The notes below the pieces were generated by a model, which saw nothing but the letters and a program-made list of their open reading frames with translations, was not told the DNA's origin and searched no databases. This document shows positions 5,745 through 13,156 of a stretch of DNA of 33,953 bases, in pieces; position 1 is the first letter of the stretch; each line of letters starts with the position of its first letter. Where the stretch lies: positions 1 to 33,953 of the forward strand of contig JALFTC010000029.1 of the NCBI GenBank assembly GCA_022779485.1. Reading direction: 5' to 3'. The translations under genes were made by a program, and so were the position numbers. The stretch is from Ruminococcus sp. GTDB lineage: Bacteria; Bacillota; Clostridia; Oscillospirales; Acutalibacteraceae.

Positions 5745-7643
5745 ATGAAAAAGCTTATTTCCATTATTTTGGCGATGACAATGGTTATATCGACAGTATG
5801 TTTTTCTTCTCTTACTGCGTTTGCTGAAACTGACTGTGATTGTTGTGATGATTGCACATATGATGACGATTGTGAATGTTATTGTGGTTTTTGTTTCTTC
5901 TGTTCTGAACCGGGAGATGATTCGGGAGATGATTCGGGAGATGATTCCGGTGATGATTCTGGTGATGATTCCGGTGATGATTCCGGTGATGATTCTGGTG
6001 ATGATTTCGGAGATGATTCGGGAGATGATTCAGGAGATGATACCGGTGATGGCTCAGAAAGTGATGAGGGTGAGGATCCACAAGAGGTTGACACTGTTTA
6101 TACCGAAAGCGATATGAAAACAGATCTGACTCATATGAAGGCTAATCAGTTCTGCGGTGATTCTTTACTTTGGTATATCAACGGAAAAACATTAGTCATT
6201 TTCGGCAACGGCAGAATGTATGATTACTCACTGTTAAGTCCTGCACCATGGAAAGATATTGAAATTGATAAGGTTATATTCAGAAACGGTGTTGAGTATA
6301 TAGGCAAATATGCTTTCTCAAATACAAAACTCAAATCTATTGAATTTGCAAGTACTATTGTTGAGATTGGAGATTATGCCTTTGATGGCTGTTCAGACCT
6401 TACCAAGGTTCACCTAAACAAGGGACTTGAAAAGGTTGGCAAAAGTGCATTTGCTGTTTGTATTTCACTAAAGGATTTTACATTTAATAACACTCTGATT
6501 GAATTAGGAGATGAATGTTTTACTAACTGCACAAGTTTGAATTACATTAGATTTCCAAAAACATTACAATGTATCCCCCAAAATGCCTTTTCATATTGTT
6601 CAGCACTTAAAAAGGTTGTTCTTCGTGAGGGTTTGCTTTCAATAGGTGATAAAGCATTTTATCGTTGTGACCAAATTGATAAAATTCAAACACCAAAGTC
6701 ATTGGTGAAAATCGGAAATAATAGCTTCGCTTATTGCAGAAATTTAAGCGAAATAAACCTTTCTGACAGCGGTGCTACAATTGGCAATTATGCATTTTAT
6801 AATTGTGATGCCCTAAAGGACCTTAATCTTGGCAGAACTGTCGCTATTGGTGACAACGCATTTTCTGACAGTGGAATCACAAGAGTGACAGTGACAGGCA
6901 AGCTTACTAATATAGGTTATGGAATTTTTGATAATTGTCCAAAGGTTACAGTTGATGTTATTAATAACGCTAAGGCATATAAATTCTTCGAAAAACTGGA
7001 CAATGTCAATGTTGTTTGCAGGGTGCATTGTAATCACTCATCAACAACAAAAAAGGCTACATTTTTCAGTGATGGAAAAATTGACGGCAGTGTATGCGAA
7101 GCCTGTGGATACGAAACAGCAATTAAAACCATATATCAGATTAAGAACATTAATCTTTCAAAGACATCCGGTGTTTACAATGGTAAATCACAGCTTCCTA
7201 CAATTACAGTAAAGGACAGAGCCAAAAAAACTATTTCCCCAACAAACTACAATGTTACATTTTCCAAGGATTTCAGAAATGTTGGAAAACACACCATTGT
7301 AGTGCAATTTAAGAACAATTATTCAGGAAAAAGAACTCTCACTTACAAAATTAATCCCGGTAAAACAAGTATTGCTTCTCTTAAAGCATCCTCAAAGGGC
7401 TTTGTAGTAACTTTGAAAAAACAACCTAAACAAACAACAGGCTATCAAATTCAGTATAGTAAAACAAAGAAATTTGCAACACATAAAACAATCACTATTG
7501 GTAAAACATCAACCACAAAGAAGGCTATATTTAAGCTTGCATCTAAGAAAAAATATTATGTGCGTGTCCGTACATATAAGACCATAGGAAAAACACAATT
7601 TAGTTCCCCTTGGTCAGCGGTTAAGAGTGTAGTTACCAAGTGA
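5745..7643 (+). CDS. Secreted BspA-like LRR protein with Cys-rich head and GDDS repeat stalk
   Basis: A 632-aa surface or secreted protein. ATG 5745 follows AAGGACGG and begins a classical Sec signal peptide (about 1-27, ending LTAFA). Then come nine Cys within residues 31-53, twelve four-residue GDDS-type units (57-104), an acidic spacer, and about 300 residues of LRR_5/BspA repeats (the recurring pattern is AF..C..L..v.lp..l..IG). After these is an Ig-like domain (about 470-540, TSGVYNGKSQLPTITVKD) and a fibronectin-III-like C-terminus (GYQIQYSKTKKF...YYVRVRTYK). Such proteins bind host, diet or neighbouring-cell ligands. No LPxTG or cell-wall repeat is seen. It follows the T7SS genes by 130 bp but has a Sec signal, so it is not an obvious T7SS substrate. 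Confidence 0.85.
   Translation: MKKLISIILAMTMVISTVCFSSLTAFAETDCDCCDDCTYDDDCECYCGFCFFCSEPGDDSGDDSGDDSGDDSGDDSGDDSGDDSGDDFGDDSGDDSGDDTGDGSESDEGEDPQEVDTVYTESDMKTDLTHMKANQFCGDSLLWYINGKTLVIFGNGRMYDYSLLSPAPWKDIEIDKVIFRNGVEYIGKYAFSNTKLKSIEFASTIVEIGDYAFDGCSDLTKVHLNKGLEKVGKSAFAVCISLKDFTFNNTLIELGDECFTNCTSLNYIRFPKTLQCIPQNAFSYCSALKKVVLREGLLSIGDKAFYRCDQIDKIQTPKSLVKIGNNSFAYCRNLSEINLSDSGATIGNYAFYNCDALKDLNLGRTVAIGDNAFSDSGITRVTVTGKLTNIGYGIFDNCPKVTVDVINNAKAYKFFEKLDNVNVVCRVHCNHSSTTKKATFFSDGKIDGSVCEACGYETAIKTIYQIKNINLSKTSGVYNGKSQLPTITVKDRAKKTISPTNYNVTFSKDFRNVGKHTIVVQFKNNYSGKRTLTYKINPGKTSIASLKASSKGFVVTLKKQPKQTTGYQIQYSKTKKFATHKTITIGKTSTTKKAIFKLASKKKYYVRVRTYKTIGKTQFSSPWSAVKSVVTK
5913..6056 (+). repeat. 12-bp tandem repeat coding for (GDDS)12-like stalk
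   Basis: Twelve consecutive in-frame 12-bp units encode GDDS, with single variants GDDF, GDDT and GDGS. Synonymous differences between units (TCG, TCC, TCT, TCA for Ser; GGA, GGT for Gly) suggest the array is not freshly expanded. Change of whole units would keep the frame and alter only stalk length. Confidence 0.9.
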
Positions 7644-7725
7644 TTTAGAACTTGACAAAACACAACAAGAGAACAGCAATCTTACAGAGAGTAAATTTAA
7701 GCATAAAACTTTGGCAGACACATTT

Positions 7726-7799
7726 ACTATTGAATCTTTATTTGCTTCTTTATTTTACAATCTGCGAAAATTTTAGTTTACAAATTGTAATATCAAATT
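7726..7799. repeat. Two IS30-type terminal-repeat remnants facing each other
   Basis: ATTTTACAATCTGCGAA (7752-7768) is a perfect 17-nt reverse complement of the left end of the IS30 element at 9933-9949. ACTATTGAATCTT just before it matches the inner part of that end, with a short insertion between. At 7781-7799, CAAATTGTAATATCAAATT matches 18 of 19 bases of the inverted right end of the same element. The two ends face tip to tip with about 10 bp between. They are probably relics of older copies of the same IS family. Confidence 0.5.
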
Positions 7800-7995
7800 A
7801 AAATTTTTAATGTCTATATTTATAGTGTGTGAGATTTTCAGACTTTTTTCGGTATAGTAAGTTATTTAATCACTTTAGTAGGTGAGATAAGAGTGATTTA
7901 TTCCGATAATTTCGGTTTTTGTTGTCTCAAATTATAGTATTTTATAAAGTTTTTAACTTGCAAGTCTGAACTATTGATTTTGGCAAGGAATTGTA

Positions 7996-8036
7996 ATACG
8001 CCCCATCACTGTATTTTTTTAAGTGATGGGGCGTAT
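7996..8036. terminator. Strong stem-loop (possible terminator)
   Basis: ATACGCCCCATCACT (7996-8010) pairs with AGTGATGGGGCGTAT (8022-8036), a 15-bp perfect stem with an 11-nt T-rich loop. The GC-rich stem is striking in AT-rich surroundings. There is no tight U-run on either side (the plus-strand run TTTTTTT begins 14 nt later), so terminator function is uncertain. Confidence 0.45.
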
Positions 8037-8057
8037 GGTTTTAGTTATCATTTTTTT

Positions 8058-8116
8058 GGTGCAATTCGGTGCAAACTTGGTGCAGTTTGGTGCAAATGAT
8101 GGGTGAAAACGGTGCA
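8058..8116 (+). repeat. Helically phased GGTGCA repeat array
   Basis: GGTGCA occurs at 8058, 8068, 8079, 8089 and 8111, with a decayed GGTGAA at 8102. Spacings are 10, 11, 10 and 22, close to one DNA turn (10.5 bp), so all copies face the same side of the helix. The same motif is repeated before the DUF4143 ATPase gene at 16065-16195. It resembles an operator or iteron array. No gene follows directly on the plus strand. Confidence 0.6.
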
Positions 8117-8193
8117 ATTTTAAGGATATTTGAAAATATACTGAACATGCTTGAAAAGTAAAGAGTGGCTTTTTGATGCGGTTTTTCGGGCAT

Positions 8194-8227
8194 AAAAAAG
8201 GGTACAAGTATATTCAAACTTGTACCC
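8194..8227 (-). terminator. Rho-independent terminator of the serine recombinase
   Basis: On the minus strand GGGTACAAGT and ACTTGTACCC (8218-8227 and 8200-8209) form a 10-bp perfect stem with an 8-nt loop, followed at once by TTTTTT (8194-8199). It lies 14 bp after the recombinase stop. Confidence 0.85.
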
Positions 8228-8240
8228 CTGTGTCAACAGA

Positions 8241-9797
8241 TTATGAAAAAATGTTAGTTCTGACGCGAGTGCTAAACATAAAAAAGAAGAATACCCCGAA
8301 CGCGATCTGCGTATCGAGGCACTCGACTGGTGCACCAAGCGAAGTCAAATCCGAACACAAGTCCGAGTTTTCTATTTCGTCAAAGGTTATGGTTCTGCTT
8401 CCGTCTTTATAATTGAAAGTAAAAATTATCCTGTCGTCAAATAAGTATATTGCGTTAATGAAGCTGTCTACAAGTCGTTTTCTGTGTTCCAAGTTAGTTG
8501 TATCAAGCTTGCGGAAACGAGTAAGCCAAAATACGATTTTATCCTTATCAAGGGGCGGTTTAACCATTTCCTCCTGCATAATACGGACACTCAAATCATT
8601 TTTCTGTTGTTCAAGCTCTTCGAGTCGTTCTTTTGTTGATTGTGTGAAGATGCCTTGCTGGATTGCGTTCAGCATATTATCAATGCTTTTTTCAACATCT
8701 GAAAGCTGTTTTTTCAGTAACGGCAAAACCGTACTTTCCTTGCCGAGTGCCTCAATCAAAGTATCTGCGAGGTCGTTTATCAAATTATCATCGAAAATTA
8801 TATCCTTAATGACTTTGATAACAAGGTTTTCAATCCAGTCCTTTTTAACGGTTTTCTTGTCACAGCCACGATGATATTTCACACCTACACATTTATAATA
8901 CCGATGTACCTTGTTGTTCTTGTGGCTTGTACCGCTTTCTCCAACCATAAAAGATTTACATTTACCGCAGTATAGCTTTGTAGTTAGCAGATAATCATCC
9001 TCCGACTTGTGCCGTGCAGGAGCTTTTTTATTTTTAGCCAACTTTTCCTGTACTCTGTCAAATAAATCCTTTGGAATGATTGCAGGAATACCGTCAGGCA
9101 CAACCACATCACGGTATTTGTACTCGCCGATATATTTTCTGTTGTGAAGCATTCTTGTCAGGCTGTTGATTGAAATTTCACCGTTTTTCTTTGTGCGAAC
9201 ACCTTTCAGTTTCAGATAGTCAACAATTTCTTTCATTGTGTAGCCTTCGTCATAACGCTTAAAAGCGTCAAGGACGACAGGCGCAACAAGAGAATCAATC
9301 CGGAAGTTTTTGTTTTCATCAATTACATATCCGATTGGAAGTGTACCGCCGTTGTATTTGCATTTTAGTGCATTCTCTTTCATACCACGAATGACCTTTT
9401 CGGAAAGCTCGGCAGAGTAGTATTCGGCATAACCCTCAAGCAAGGATTCAAGCAAAATGCCTTCAGCGCCTTGTGAAATGATTTCAGTAGCAGAAACAAC
9501 CTTAACTCCGTTTCTTTTGAGAATAGATTTATAGTGAGCGGAGTCATAGCGATTGCGTGCAAAACGGTCTAACTTCCACACAATCACAACATCAAACATA
9601 TTCTTTTCGCTGTCCTTAATCATACGCTGAAAATCAGGACGATTGTCTGTTTTTGCAGATAAAGCACGGTCAATGTATGTGCCGAGAATTGTAATATCGT
9701 TCTTCTCGGCAAACTCTTTACATTCCCTCAACTGCCCTTCAATAGACTCTTCACGCTGATTATCACTTGAATATCTTGCGTAGATTACACCGGTCAT
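8241..9797 (-). CDS. Large serine recombinase (resolvase/invertase family integrase)
   Basis: A 518-aa site-specific recombinase that integrates and excises a mobile element. The N-terminal catalytic domain has YARYSSDNQ with the nucleophile Ser10, and the downstream DRFAR(N)R motif of the family. Next come the Recombinase domain, a zinc-ribbon domain (CGKC near residue 278, then KC...GC about 30 residues later) and a long coiled coil (QLSDVEKSIDNMLNA..., LEELEQQKNDL). This is the order in TndX/TnpX-type enzymes. The last ~30 residues, with FFFFMF, look atypical and may be read-through into element-end DNA. Upstream are GGAAG before the ATG and a good promoter. It is the probable integrase of the mobilizable element that carries the relaxase genes to the right. 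Confidence 0.93.
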   Translation of the reverse strand: MTGVIYARYSSDNQREESIEGQLRECKEFAEKNDITILGTYIDRALSAKTDNRPDFQRMIKDSEKNMFDVVIVWKLDRFARNRYDSAHYKSILKRNGVKVVSATEIISQGAEGILLESLLEGYAEYYSAELSEKVIRGMKENALKCKYNGGTLPIGYVIDENKNFRIDSLVAPVVLDAFKRYDEGYTMKEIVDYLKLKGVRTKKNGEISINSLTRMLHNRKYIGEYKYRDVVVPDGIPAIIPKDLFDRVQEKLAKNKKAPARHKSEDDYLLTTKLYCGKCKSFMVGESGTSHKNNKVHRYYKCVGVKYHRGCDKKTVKKDWIENLVIKVIKDIIFDDNLINDLADTLIEALGKESTVLPLLKKQLSDVEKSIDNMLNAIQQGIFTQSTKERLEELEQQKNDLSVRIMQEEMVKPPLDKDKIVFWLTRFRKLDTTNLEHRKRLVDSFINAIYLFDDRIIFTFNYKDGSRTITFDEIENSDLCSDLTSLGAPVECLDTQIAFGVFFFFMFSTRVRTNIFS

Positions 9798-9824
9798 TTT
9801 ATCACTTCCAAATTAATTTGTTGT

Positions 9825-9853
9825 AGTATAACATAGAAGAAAAGTATTGTAAA
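9825..9853 (-). promoter_or_regulatory. Sigma-A-type promoter of the serine recombinase
   Basis: On the minus strand TTTACA (9848-9853) and TATACT (9825-9830) are 17 bp apart. The -10 lies 27 bp before the ATG of the recombinase gene. Confidence 0.6.
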
Positions 9854-9976
9854 GACTGAAAATATTCAGCATAAAGATTTATTAAAATTGATGACAATTT
9901 ATGGAAAATCAAATATAGTTAAGAAAATAAAATTCGCAGATTGTAAAATGAAGATGCAATAGTAAAAAAATAATAT

Positions 9977-10041
9977 CCATAGCAATGATCTTGTGACAGA
10001 ATTGAGTTGCTAGACAAAATTCGAAAGGATCATCGCTATGG
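9977..10041 (+). promoter_or_regulatory. Long-range hairpin covering the transposase start
   Basis: CCATAGCAATGATC (9977-9990) pairs with GATCATCGCTATGG (10028-10041) at 13 of 14 positions. The right arm contains the start ATG (10038-10040) and adjoins the AAAGGA ribosome site. Transcripts entering from outside the IS would fold and hide the start, a known strategy of IS elements against read-through. A transcript that starts inside the loop would escape. Confidence 0.5.
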
Positions 10042-11079
10042 ACAATCCAAATTGTAACACAAAACACTCAAAAGGACAACACCTAACTTATGAAGAAAGA
10101 GTAGAAATTGAAATCCGACTTAAAGACGGCTGGACACCATACAAGATACACAAACATTTGGGTTGCTCATTTAACACAATAAAGAATGAATATGAACGAG
10201 GTAAAGTTCTACTCTTTAATGGTAAAGTCGAGCGTTACAAAGCATCAGTCGGTCAGAAAAACATATATGGAAAATCGTAAAAACAGCAAAAAGAATTATA
10301 GCTGTCTTGAAGTAGTTGATTTTCTCACATATGTTGAAAATCAAGTTAAAAATGAGGGCTGGTCACTGGATGCTTGTGTAGGTTTTGCAAAAGATAATAA
10401 CCTGTTTGCCAAGGATGAAATGGTGTGTACAAAAACATTGTATAACTATGTCGATGCCGGTTTGATGAACATAACAAATATGGATTTGCCTGAAAAACTC
10501 AGTCGTAATACCAAAACTAAAAAGGTAAGAGAAAACAAGAAAAACCTGGGCAATAGCATAGAAGAACGCCCCGAAGAAGTGGAATTACGAGAAGAATTTT
10601 GTCATTGGGAAATCGACAGTGCAATCGGTAAAAAGAAGGATACAGAGCCGGTAGTAATGACGCTTGTTGAAAGAAAACTTAGGATGTCACTGTGGCTTAA
10701 AGTAGAAAACCATACCGCCGAAGCCATAGATAATGCTTTAGCAGAACTGATACCTCAATTCGGTGATAAATACAGAGAAGTATTCAAGAGTATCACAGGA
10801 GATAACGGCTCTGAATTTGCCAATCTGTCAAAGCTGGAGTCAATCGGAATACCGATGTATTTCACTCATCCATACACTTCCTGCCAAAAAGGAACAAATG
10901 AGTGTCATAACAGGATGTTAAGAAGATTTATCCCCAAAGGCAAAAGTATAGATAATTACAGTGCAGACGATATTATGTTTTTTGCTGACAAGATAAACAA
11001 TCTTCCCAGAAAGATATTAAACTATCACACTCCGGAAGAACTTTTCGAAAAACAACTCGACATTATATATGCAACATAA
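10038..11079 (+). pseudogene. IS30-family transposase, split by a +1 frameshift in an A5 run
   Basis: The gene is read in two frames. 10038-10280 encodes the N-terminal helix-turn-helix (YEERVEIEIRLKDG...IHKHLGCSFNTIKNEYERG). The rest, to 11079, encodes the DDE catalytic core: HWEIDSAIG, TGDNGSEF, and the Glu in KGTNECHNRMLRRF. The frames join naturally at nt 10257-10261 (AAAAA), where one extra A breaks the frame; removing it gives continuous protein (GQ-K-TYMENRKNS). All catalytic residues are kept. A -1 slip would not restore the frame, so programmed frameshifting of the usual kind is unlikely. It is a recent mutation or a homopolymer sequencing error. Confidence 0.8.
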
Positions 11080-11145
11080 AATAGTACACAACATTCTGTT
11101 ATAAGAAATTTGCTAACTATTGCAATTTGATATTGCAATTTGCGA

Positions 11146-11640
11146 TATATTTTTATTATAATATTAAGTATTTTGCCTTTCGTGTTTAATATTGATTGGT
11201 CTTTTGAATGGGGAACATCCCTTGGAACTCTGAGTATGTATCCCAGTGAAAATGTTATAGCTATAATAAGCGGTAAAATAACAACGTTTTTTTCTCCGTT
11301 ACAGGCAATGTTTTTTACATTTCTTTTATCTTTTATTTGTTCTGTATTTTTAGGATTATTAATTTATGCAATTAACAGTATAACTAAAACTAGGTTTATG
11401 GGAACAGTGACAGCGGTATTTCTGATTTTATGTGAACCGCTGTCAAGAAATTTTATTAAATTAATGTGGTTTTCGCCTGTGTCATGGTCGAATCTTGATT
11501 ATTTGAGTATTTCTAGCATAGATAATTTACCAACCTTTGAATTCGCAATAATCTCATATACTACAATCATCGTTGCACTTATAACAATTATTTTTTTCAC
11601 TAACAAACATTCGGATATAATGATAATTGAGGAGGAATAA
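11146..11640 (+). pseudogene. ABC transporter permease, 3' fragment cut by the IS30 element
   Basis: About 165 codons remain of a hydrophobic protein with at least four TM segments (e.g. MFFTFLLSFICSVFLGLLIYA and FAIISYTTIIVALITIIFF), of ABC-2 permease type. Its start is lost: the open frame runs into the IS right end, and the TTG at 11140 lies inside the IS repeat. The gene ends 3 bp before an ABC ATP-binding gene, with GAGGAGG over its last codons, so the two were an operon, probably for drug or peptide (bacteriocin-type) export. Confidence 0.7.
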
Positions 11641-11643
11641 GCA

Positions 11644-12290
11644 ATGGGTAATATTATCGAAATAAATAATTTGAGCAAATCATTTAAAGATGCCAATATT
11701 TTAAGAAACATTAATTTTAGTGTTGAAAAGGGCAAAATTGTTGGTATTATCGGAAGAAACGGTTCAGGTAAGACAGTGTTATTTAAATGTATTTGCGGAT
11801 TAAACAGATCGACAAAAGGCACCGTAAAGATAAACAATAGAGAATTAGGAAAAGATATAGATATTCCTGATAGAATTGGAGTAATAATAGAAAATCCGGG
11901 ATTTATACCCAATTATAACGCTTTTAAAAATTTAAAATTTTTAGCAATGATAAAGAATAAAATTGAAGATAAACAAATTTTGGATGCGATTGCTTTAGTT
12001 GGACTCAATCCTAAATCTAAAAAGCATGTTGAAAATACTCTCTTGGAATGCGACAAAGGTTAGGTATTGCACAAGCAATTATGGAAGATCCAGATATACT
12101 TATATTAGATGAACCTATGAATGGTCTTGATAATGATGGTGTTCAAGATATGCGCAAGTTGTTTTTAAAATTAAAGGAACAAGGTAAAACTATTTTACTT
12201 GCCAGTCATAATAAAGAGGATATTGAGGTGCTTTGTGATGTTGTCTATTCAATGGATAAAGGAATTTTAGAAGTATTAAAAAGTGAATAA
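11644..12290 (+). pseudogene. ABC transporter ATP-binding protein, frameshifted
   Basis: About 215 codons of a BcrA/NatA-like ABC ATPase. It has Walker A GRNGSGKT (near residue 39), signature YSLGMRQRLGIAQA, Walker B ILILDEPMNGLD and the switch His in LLASHNKED. The frame breaks at the A4 run at 12032-12035. Adding one A restores HVEKYSLGMRQRLG; as it stands the first part stops at 12063 and the second could only restart at ATG 12048. The permease partner upstream is also truncated, so the transporter is dead as sequenced. As in the nearby transposase, the lesion is a one-base change in an A-tract. Confidence 0.8.
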
Positions 12291-12304
12291 GTTTAAATAA
12301 AATG

Positions 12305-12354
12305 GTCGACAAGTTATAGCTTTTAATGCTATTACCTGTCGGCGTTTCTTTTTT
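12305..12354 (+). terminator. Rho-independent terminator after the ABC genes
   Basis: GTCGACAAGTTATAGC (12305-12320) pairs with GCTATTACCTGTCGGC (12328-12343) at 13 of 16 positions, with a wobble pair besides and a 7-nt loop. TTTCTTTTTT follows. Confidence 0.75.
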
Positions 12355-12518
12355 CGTTGAATGTAGGGATGCAATTAGTTTTGATATGACTTCGCTAAAT
12401 TTCAAGAAAATTTAAAACTCGTAAATTCTCAGACTAAATACAACTTCAAATGCTACTGTTGCATTTACTTTGAGAATTTACTAAAATTTAAAACTATCAA
12501 AAAATTATAAATTGAGCC
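12355..12518. other. AT-rich spacer, nothing recognised
   Basis: Between the ABC terminator and the mobilization promoter I see no gene or named site. The stretch is AT-rich with several short inverted words (e.g. GTAAATTCTCAG against TGAGAATTTAC around 12421-12471). These could fold into a stem with a ~30-nt loop. Confidence 0.3.
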
Positions 12519-12547
12519 TTGACGCAGATTGAAATCTCCGGTAAAAT
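12519..12547 (+). promoter_or_regulatory. Sigma-A-type promoter of the mobilization module
   Basis: TTGACG (12519-12524) and TAAAAT (12542-12547) are spaced by 17 bp, with no coding sequence between them and the hairpin and MobC region downstream. Confidence 0.55.
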
Positions 12548-12616
12548 AAATGCTCACTCAGAATATTTTTCTCTGCTGTAAGTGCTCTTTGACAAATCTA
12601 TAAACGCAAAACATAT

Positions 12617-12670
12617 CCCTGCGAGGATACTGTCAAGGTATATCTATACAGTATTTAAGCAGGGATTTTT
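12617..12670 (+). terminator. Attenuator-like hairpin in the leader of the mobilization genes
   Basis: CCCTGC (12617-12622) pairs with GCAGGG (12659-12664), and inside that ATACTGT (12627-12633) pairs with ACAGTAT (12648-12654), with a 4x4 internal loop and a 14-nt apical loop. TTTTT follows at 12666. Placed between the promoter and the genes, it would cut off most transcripts unless relieved. Confidence 0.55.
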
Positions 12671-12698
12671 ATATATCGTTGAAAGGAGTTGGTGCTGT

Positions 12699-12869
12699 AT
12701 GATAGCAGTAGAATACTATCCCGTTGGGATAGGCAAGCATATTGTTTGTATATGCGACCGCCGCAATACGGTAGCCGATATACAAACGCTTGTCGGGGAA
12801 TCCCCGAACCCCAAATTTTGCAAAAAGAGAGGATTACAGCCAAAACAATTACTAAAAACAAACTGGTAG
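12699..12869 (+). CDS. Possible 56-aa leader ORF over the oriT-like region
   Basis: ATG 12699 has a good GAAAGGAG at 12681-12688 (10-nt spacing) and opens a 56-codon frame (MIAVEYYPVGIGKHIVC...). It overlaps the inverted repeats of the oriT-like region and the start of mobC in another frame. No family is recognised. It may be a leader peptide whose translation affects mobC, or a chance frame. Confidence 0.3.
   Translation: MIAVEYYPVGIGKHIVCICDRRNTVADIQTLVGESPNPKFCKKRGLQPKQLLKTNW
12711..12820. other. Candidate origin of transfer (oriT)
   Basis: Three inverted repeats lie in ~100 bp just before mobC and the relaxase gene, the usual oriT place. They are TATCCC-GTT-GGGATA (12717-12731); GTTTGTATAT (12744-12753) with ATATACAAAC (12778-12787); and CGGGG-AAT-CCCCG (12794-12806). 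A conserved-looking segment (CCCCAAATTTTGCAAAAAG) follows from 12809. The nic position cannot be read from the sequence alone. Confidence 0.5.
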
Positions 12870-13156
12870 CATTGAGATTTCGTGAAAACGAATACAATCT
12901 AATAAAATCAAAAGCGGATAAAGCAAATATGAATTTTACTGAATTTGTCACACGCTCGGCATTGAATAAGAAAATAACGGTTGTTGACGGATTGCCCAAA
13001 ATTCTTAAAGAGGTTAAAGCAATAGGCAGAAATCTTAATCAGCTAACTACTCTTTGCAATATGGGAAAAATTATCTGCCCTGAGCTATCGGAGTTGAAAG
13101 AACAGTATTCAAATGCTGTTGTTATGCTTGACAAGATAGCAAGGAGGTGTTCGTAA
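12818..13156 (+). CDS. mobC: MobC-like relaxosome accessory protein
   Basis: A small basic DNA-binding protein of the MobC family, which helps the relaxase open oriT. The core (KLVALRFRENEYNLIKSKADKANMNFTEFVTRSALNKK) is a ribbon-helix-helix-like segment, followed by the MobC helix (LPKILKEVKAIGRNLNQLTTLCNMG). The start is uncertain: the frame is open back to 12689, TTG 12818 is used here, ATG 12752 is possible, and GAGAGGA at 12827-12833 points to a start near 12845 with no standard codon. It ends TAATG, overlapping the relaxase start by 1 bp. Confidence 0.8.
   Translation: MQKERITAKTITKNKLVALRFRENEYNLIKSKADKANMNFTEFVTRSALNKKITVVDGLPKILKEVKAIGRNLNQLTTLCNMGKIICPELSELKEQYSNAVVMLDKIARRCS

Larger units (their letters stand above)
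7644..8193. other. Intergenic region with IS-end remnants, hairpin and GGTGCA array
   Basis: No gene of credible length is seen. The stretch holds an IS-end-like sequence (7726-7768), a second end-like sequence facing it (7781-7799), a 15-bp stem-loop (7996-8036), and a phased GGTGCA array (8058-8116). Each is described separately. The region between the LRR gene stop and 7726 shows nothing I can name. Confidence 0.6.
9934..11145 (+). mobile_element. IS30-family insertion sequence with 30-bp imperfect terminal inverted repeats
   Basis: The left end (9934-9963) and the right end (11116-11145, inverted) match at 24 of 30 positions by hand, both starting TCGCA and ending TGCAATAGT. The ends enclose one transposase gene, and the element is about 1.2 kb. 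The right end abuts a truncated ABC permease gene whose 5' part is absent from the left flank, so insertion was accompanied or followed by a deletion. No convincing target duplication is visible (flanks AAT and TAT). Confidence 0.75.

Noticed and set aside
5812..6117. Long open frames on both strands through the GDDS repeat (His/Asn-rich, Pro/Ser-rich and Met/Ile-rich)
   Set aside because: They are by-products of a 12-bp periodic sequence, which leaves all frames open. They lack ribosome sites, and the real frame has a signal peptide and domains.
8058..8116. CRISPR-like array
   Set aside because: Repeats of 6-7 bp with 4-bp gaps are far too short, and no cas gene is present.
8019..8207. 62-aa minus-strand frame over the GGTGCA array (FAPNCTK repeated)
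   Set aside because: The peptide repeat is only the translation of the 10-11-bp DNA repeat. The true feature is the DNA array.
8413..8874. 153-aa plus-strand frame opposite the serine recombinase
   Set aside because: It lies antisense to a clear recombinase gene. Its Ser-rich composition is typical of an antisense shadow, and it has no ribosome site.
10250..10270. Programmed ribosomal frameshift in the IS30 transposase
   Set aside because: The needed shift is +1 at an A5 run, not the usual -1 at a heptamer. Removing one A gives a continuous, family-like protein, so mutation or sequencing error is simpler.
11140..11640. Complete 166-aa membrane protein starting at TTG 11140
   Set aside because: The start lies inside the IS right terminal repeat and has no ribosome site; it is the 3' remnant of a permease gene.
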